Shown one piece after another: positions 14,223-17,059 of a stretch of DNA of 17,059 nucleotides. Origin of the DNA: an uncultured Ruminococcus sp. (GTDB lineage: Bacteria; Bacillota; Clostridia; Oscillospirales; Ruminococcaceae); the NCBI GenBank assembly GCA_910584195.1, contig CAJTYV010000045.1, positions 1 to 17,059 of the forward strand, written 5' to 3'. Under the pieces are notes generated by a model, which was given only the letters and a program-made list of their open reading frames with translations, was not told where the DNA came from and did not search any database. The stretch's first letter is position 1. Each line of letters starts with the position of its first letter. The position numbers and the translations under genes were made by a program.

Positions 14223-14903
14223 ATGGAGAATATATATGTTCTTGAAGATGATGACAATATCCGCAAGCTTGTCTGTTATGCACTTGCGAAAGAGGGTTAT
14301 TGTGTAAAGGGATTTCCGCTTCCCAGTGCGTTTTACACTGCATATGAAGAACAAAAGCCGGACTTGATTTTACTTGATATTATGCTGCCGGAAGAGGACG
14401 GCATTGCCATTCTGAAAAAAATCCGCCGCAAAGATGAAGCGATATATGTCATTATGATGACTGCAAAGGACAGCGAAATTGATAAGGTGACCGGGCTTGA
14501 TTCGGGTGCGGACGACTATATTGCCAAACCCTTTGGCATCACTGAACTGGTTTCAAGAGTGCGTGCAGTTCTGAGACGAAGCAGGAAAAAATTTGTTACA
14601 GAAAAAACATATCGTATCGGAGAGCTGCTTGTAAATCCTGAACGGCATATTGTGGAAGTCAATGGAAAGTCGGTTTCCTTGTCCTACAAAGAGTATCATC
14701 TGCTGACAGTATTGTTGGAAGCTGACGGAAAAGTTCTGACTCGTGAGGAGCTTTTTGCAAAGGTATGGGGCGAATATTACGGCGAATCCAGAACCCTTGA
14801 TGTGCATATCCGTAATCTTCGTATGAAGCTTGGAACTGCCGGAAAATATATTCAGACGGTGAAGAACATCGGCTATCAGATAGGCGGTGAGGCTCATGCA
14901 TAA
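14223..14903 (+). CDS. phoP: PhoP/PhoB-type response regulator (OmpR family)
   Basis: A 226-residue transcription factor that activates the phosphate regulon after phosphorylation by PhoR. The receiver domain (1-115) has the acidic pocket E8-D9-D10, phospho-acceptor D52 in LLDIMLPEEDG, T80 and K102 in YIAKPF. The winged-helix domain (about 125-222) ends with SRTLDVHIRNLRMKLG and NIGYQI, typical of OmpR/PhoB members. Its location between phoU and a PhoR-like kinase supports the phosphate role over other OmpR paralogues. An in-frame stop lies directly before the ATG, so the start is fixed. A GAAAGG sits about 12 nt upstream. It probably binds the TTTACAT repeats before phoA and pstS. Confidence 0.92.
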   Translation: MENIYVLEDDDNIRKLVCYALAKEGYCVKGFPLPSAFYTAYEEQKPDLILLDIMLPEEDGIAILKKIRRKDEAIYVIMMTAKDSEIDKVTGLDSGADDYIAKPFGITELVSRVRAVLRRSRKKFVTEKTYRIGELLVNPERHIVEVNGKSVSLSYKEYHLLTVLLEADGKVLTREELFAKVWGEYYGESRTLDVHIRNLRMKLGTAGKYIQTVKNIGYQIGGEAHA

Positions 14904-16545
14904 CAAAATTTTTCGTTCATCCATGCTTGTAACGCTGCTTGTTCTGCTGTCCAGTATCGTTCTGATTATGGGGATACTTTACGATTATTTTGAATCGCAG
15001 CTGATCAATGAACTGAAAAGGGAAGCGGCATATATTTCCATAGCAATCGAAAACGAGGGCATTGAATATCTTGACAGCATTGAAAATGAAAATGAACGTA
15101 TTACGCTGATTGCTCCTGACGGAACTGTGATTGCGGATACTGTTGCAGACACAGACGTTCTTGAAAACCACATTGACCGTGAAGAAGTCAAAGAAGCGAT
15201 ACAAAACGGAAGTGGAACAAGTTCACGATATTCTGATACATTAACAGAAAAAATCATATATTATGCAGTAAAAATCAATGACGGAAATATCCTTAGAATT
15301 TCTGCAAGACATGATACGGTTGTTGTAATATTACTTAGTTTGCTGCAGCCTGTACTGATCGTTATTTTTATATCAATATTGATTTCAATATGGTTATGTC
15401 ACAGGGTATCTGCAAAACTTGTAGAGCCGATCAATACGCTCGATCTTGAACATCCGGAAAATAATGAGACTTATGAAGAACTTACACCATTTCTGAAAAA
15501 AATTGCAAATCAACGTAAAATCATTGAAAAGCAGTTAAAAGATGCGATGCAGATGCAGGAAGAATTTAAGCTTATTACTGAAAATATGAGTGAAGGATTT
15601 CTTGTCATTGATAGTGAGATGCGTATTCTGACACATAATACGGCAGCAATGAAACTGCTGAATATGTCTGAGGCAGAAAGCGAAAATGTTCTTTCTGTAA
15701 ATCGCTCAAAAGCATTCAGAAAGATGTTGGAACGTGTTTTGTCAGGAGTACGTAACGAATCGGAAACAGAATCTGACGGGAAATATTATCGTTTCATTGC
15801 TAATCCTGTGTTAGATGAGAATAATATTATAGGCGCTGTCGTTGTGATTTTAGACGTTACAGAAAGTGTTAACAGTGAAAATTTGAGGCGTGAATTTACA
15901 TCAAATGTTTCTCACGAACTGAAAACGCCCCTTACTTCTATATCAGGATTTGCTGAAATCATGAAAAACGGCGATACCCCGAATGAAATGGTGATTGACT
16001 TTTCGAATTCTATTTATGAAGAAGCGCAAAGACTGATCTCACTTGTTTCTGATATTATGAAGATTTCGGAACTGGATGAAAAGACCGTTGTTTATGAAAA
16101 AGAAACTGTTGATCTGTATTCTCTTTCTTTGGAGGTTGCTGAAAGACTTCGTGCAGAAGCTGATAAGAAAAACATTAAAATCAATGTGATAGGCGATACT
16201 GCGGAAGTTATCGGAGTACGGAAAATTCTTGATGAAATGATATATAATCTTTGTGACAATGCTATAAAATACAATAAGGAAAACGGCATTGTAGATATAA
16301 TAGTCAGCTTAGCGGACAGTAAGGTTAAACTGATCGTTCGTGATACAGGAATCGGCATTCCGACAGCGCAGCAAAGCCGTGTTTTTGAACGTTTTTATAG
16401 AGTTGACAAGGCACGCTCCAAATCCATCGGCGGAACCGGTCTTGGGCTTGCTATCGTCAAGCATGGAGCGATTTATCACAATGCCGAAATTGAACTGGAA
16501 AGTAAAGAAAATGCCGGAACTTTGGTAAGTGTGATTTTTAAATAA
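14896..16545 (+). CDS. phoR: PhoR-type phosphate sensor histidine kinase
   Basis: A 549-residue membrane kinase partner of the upstream regulator. The layout is: membrane helix at about 9-29, extracytoplasmic domain of ~110 residues (31-141), second helix at 142-167, short linker helix, PAS domain at about 224-325 (NMSEGFLVIDSEMRILTHN), HisKA with phospho-acceptor H340 in FTSNVSHELKTPLTSISGF, and HATPase domain with N-box NLCDNAIKYN (451-460), G1 DTGIGIP (483-489), FERFYRVD and G2 GGTGLGLAIVKH. All catalytic motifs are complete. I chose ATG 14896, which overlaps the phoP end by 8 nt and has GGCGGTGAGG just upstream; the in-frame GTG at 14887 is less likely. The signal may come mainly through PhoU/PstB, with the PAS domain as docking site, as in known PhoR proteins. 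Confidence 0.92.
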   Translation: MHNKIFRSSMLVTLLVLLSSIVLIMGILYDYFESQLINELKREAAYISIAIENEGIEYLDSIENENERITLIAPDGTVIADTVADTDVLENHIDREEVKEAIQNGSGTSSRYSDTLTEKIIYYAVKINDGNILRISARHDTVVVILLSLLQPVLIVIFISILISIWLCHRVSAKLVEPINTLDLEHPENNETYEELTPFLKKIANQRKIIEKQLKDAMQMQEEFKLITENMSEGFLVIDSEMRILTHNTAAMKLLNMSEAESENVLSVNRSKAFRKMLERVLSGVRNESETESDGKYYRFIANPVLDENNIIGAVVVILDVTESVNSENLRREFTSNVSHELKTPLTSISGFAEIMKNGDTPNEMVIDFSNSIYEEAQRLISLVSDIMKISELDEKTVVYEKETVDLYSLSLEVAERLRAEADKKNIKINVIGDTAEVIGVRKILDEMIYNLCDNAIKYNKENGIVDIIVSLADSKVKLIVRDTGIGIPTAQQSRVFERFYRVDKARSKSIGGTGLGLAIVKHGAIYHNAEIELESKENAGTLVSVIFK

Positions 16546-16573
16546 AAAGCAACGTTTTCTTTTGATATAGTGT

Positions 16574-16614
16574 AAAAAAGCCGCCGCAGTAACCGTATTG
16601 ATCACTACGGCGGC
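16574..16614 (-). terminator. Terminator of the right-hand recombinase gene
   Basis: GCCGCCG (16580-16586) pairs with CGGCGGC (16608-16614), extended by AGT/ACT after one mismatch. Read on the minus strand the stem is followed by TTTTTT (16579-16574), so it chiefly ends the recombinase transcript. It probably also blocks transcripts from phoR on the plus strand, though without a good U-tract in that direction. Confidence 0.75.
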
Positions 16615-16628
16615 ATTGCTTTATGCAT

Positions 16629-17059
16629 TTATGCTTCAATCTCCGTCCCGTCAAGGAACTGAAAAATCATTCTGTTATCGTGAAAAACAGTAACCTTTTC
16701 GATCATTGTTCTCCAAAGAGAATCATCAAATGCATCAATTATTGATTTCGTTTCAGATAACTGCTGTACCATATTTTGCAGAGTCTCAGCTCTGTTAAGC
16801 TGATCGACTCGTTTCTGCTCCAATTTCTGAAACTTTCCGAATTTCTCATCATACTCTTTCGTCAGTTCATTACGGCGTTCATTATAATCCTCAGGACGCT
16901 TGGCGGACTGTGCCAATTCTATAACAAGTTCTCTGTTCATACTTTCGATAACGGAAAGTTCCTGTGCAAGTTTTTCGATCTTTTTATCAATAGCCGATGT
17001 GTCGGAAAGACTTTCAATCAGCATCTGAACCGTTTCAATAATCAAATCCTTGCTGTGAA
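16629..17059 (-). CDS. C-terminal part of a large serine recombinase (runs off the window)
   Basis: The frame is open to the right edge (HSKDLIIETVQMLIE... in the minus direction) and stops at 16629. The visible ~143 residues are the C-terminal coiled coil (about 110 residues rich in K, E, Q, L) and the closing strand pair, IEKVTVFHDNRMIFQFLDGTEIEA. This matches the end of the recombinase at 1682-2958 (VDKVTVFEDGRLVFSFKDGTEIEV), so it belongs to the same family. The catalytic and zinc-ribbon domains would lie beyond the window, and I cannot say if they are intact. It points inward, opposite to the left-hand pair. Confidence 0.87.
   Translation of the reverse strand, partial: HSKDLIIETVQMLIESLSDTSAIDKKIEKLAQELSVIESMNRELVIELAQSAKRPEDYNERRNELTKEYDEKFGKFQKLEQKRVDQLNRAETLQNMVQQLSETKSIIDAFDDSLWRTMIEKVTVFHDNRMIFQFLDGTEIEA

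Overview
The window is AT-rich, low-GC Gram-positive DNA. Consensus sigma-A promoters, strong AGGAGG-type ribosome binding sites, lipoprotein signal peptides, tandem large serine recombinases and the gene content all suggest a gut-type member of the Clostridia, perhaps Ruminococcus-like or another Oscillospiraceae. The genus is an inference, because no rRNA or taxonomic marker is present.

Layout. (1) 1-2958 is a decayed mobile-element end. It holds a structured leader and a small hypothetical gene (228-590), then two tandem large serine recombinase genes that both look broken. The first (678-1700) has lost its catalytic N-terminus. The second (1682-2958) has an internal deletion with a frame change near 2211-2217. 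A terminator follows at 2979-3009. (2) 3007-6578 is an arsenic-type operon under an ArsR repressor. Its order is arsR, ArsP-family permease, membrane-anchored thioredoxin, CcdA, a cysteine-rich small thioredoxin and arsC. A consensus promoter in front of arsR is bracketed by an 11-bp perfect inverted repeat that probably serves as the operator. (3) 6579-7139 is non-coding and carries a cluster of palindromes that mostly share a GGGTGCA/TGCACCC core, several of which look like terminators. (4) 7140-16545 is a complete phosphate-starvation locus: a lipoprotein alkaline phosphatase, a YibE/F-family membrane protein, pstS-pstC-pstA-pstB-phoU, and the two-component pair phoP-phoR. Nearly identical 70-bp promoter segments (64/70 identical) precede phoA and pstS. 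Each contains PhoP-box-like direct repeats. (5) 16574-17059 holds a minus-strand terminator and the C-terminal part of a third large serine recombinase, which runs off the right edge and faces inward.

How the parts work together. PhoR senses phosphate limitation and, with PhoU and PstB, controls PhoP. PhoP would switch on phosphatase and high-affinity phosphate uptake through the repeated boxes. The ars operon would detoxify arsenic that enters with or instead of phosphate. ArsC reduces arsenate, the permease exports an arsenical, and the two thioredoxins plus CcdA could carry electrons to the cytoplasmic and outer membrane faces. Arsenic and phosphate-uptake genes are known to co-occur in arsenic islands. 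Here the block lies between serine recombinase genes, so it may be cargo of integrative elements.

No tRNA, rRNA, CRISPR array or intact transposase was seen. The least conventional parts are the double-thioredoxin/CcdA ars operon with its 12-cysteine protein, the GGGTGCA palindrome cluster, and the duplicated Pho promoters.
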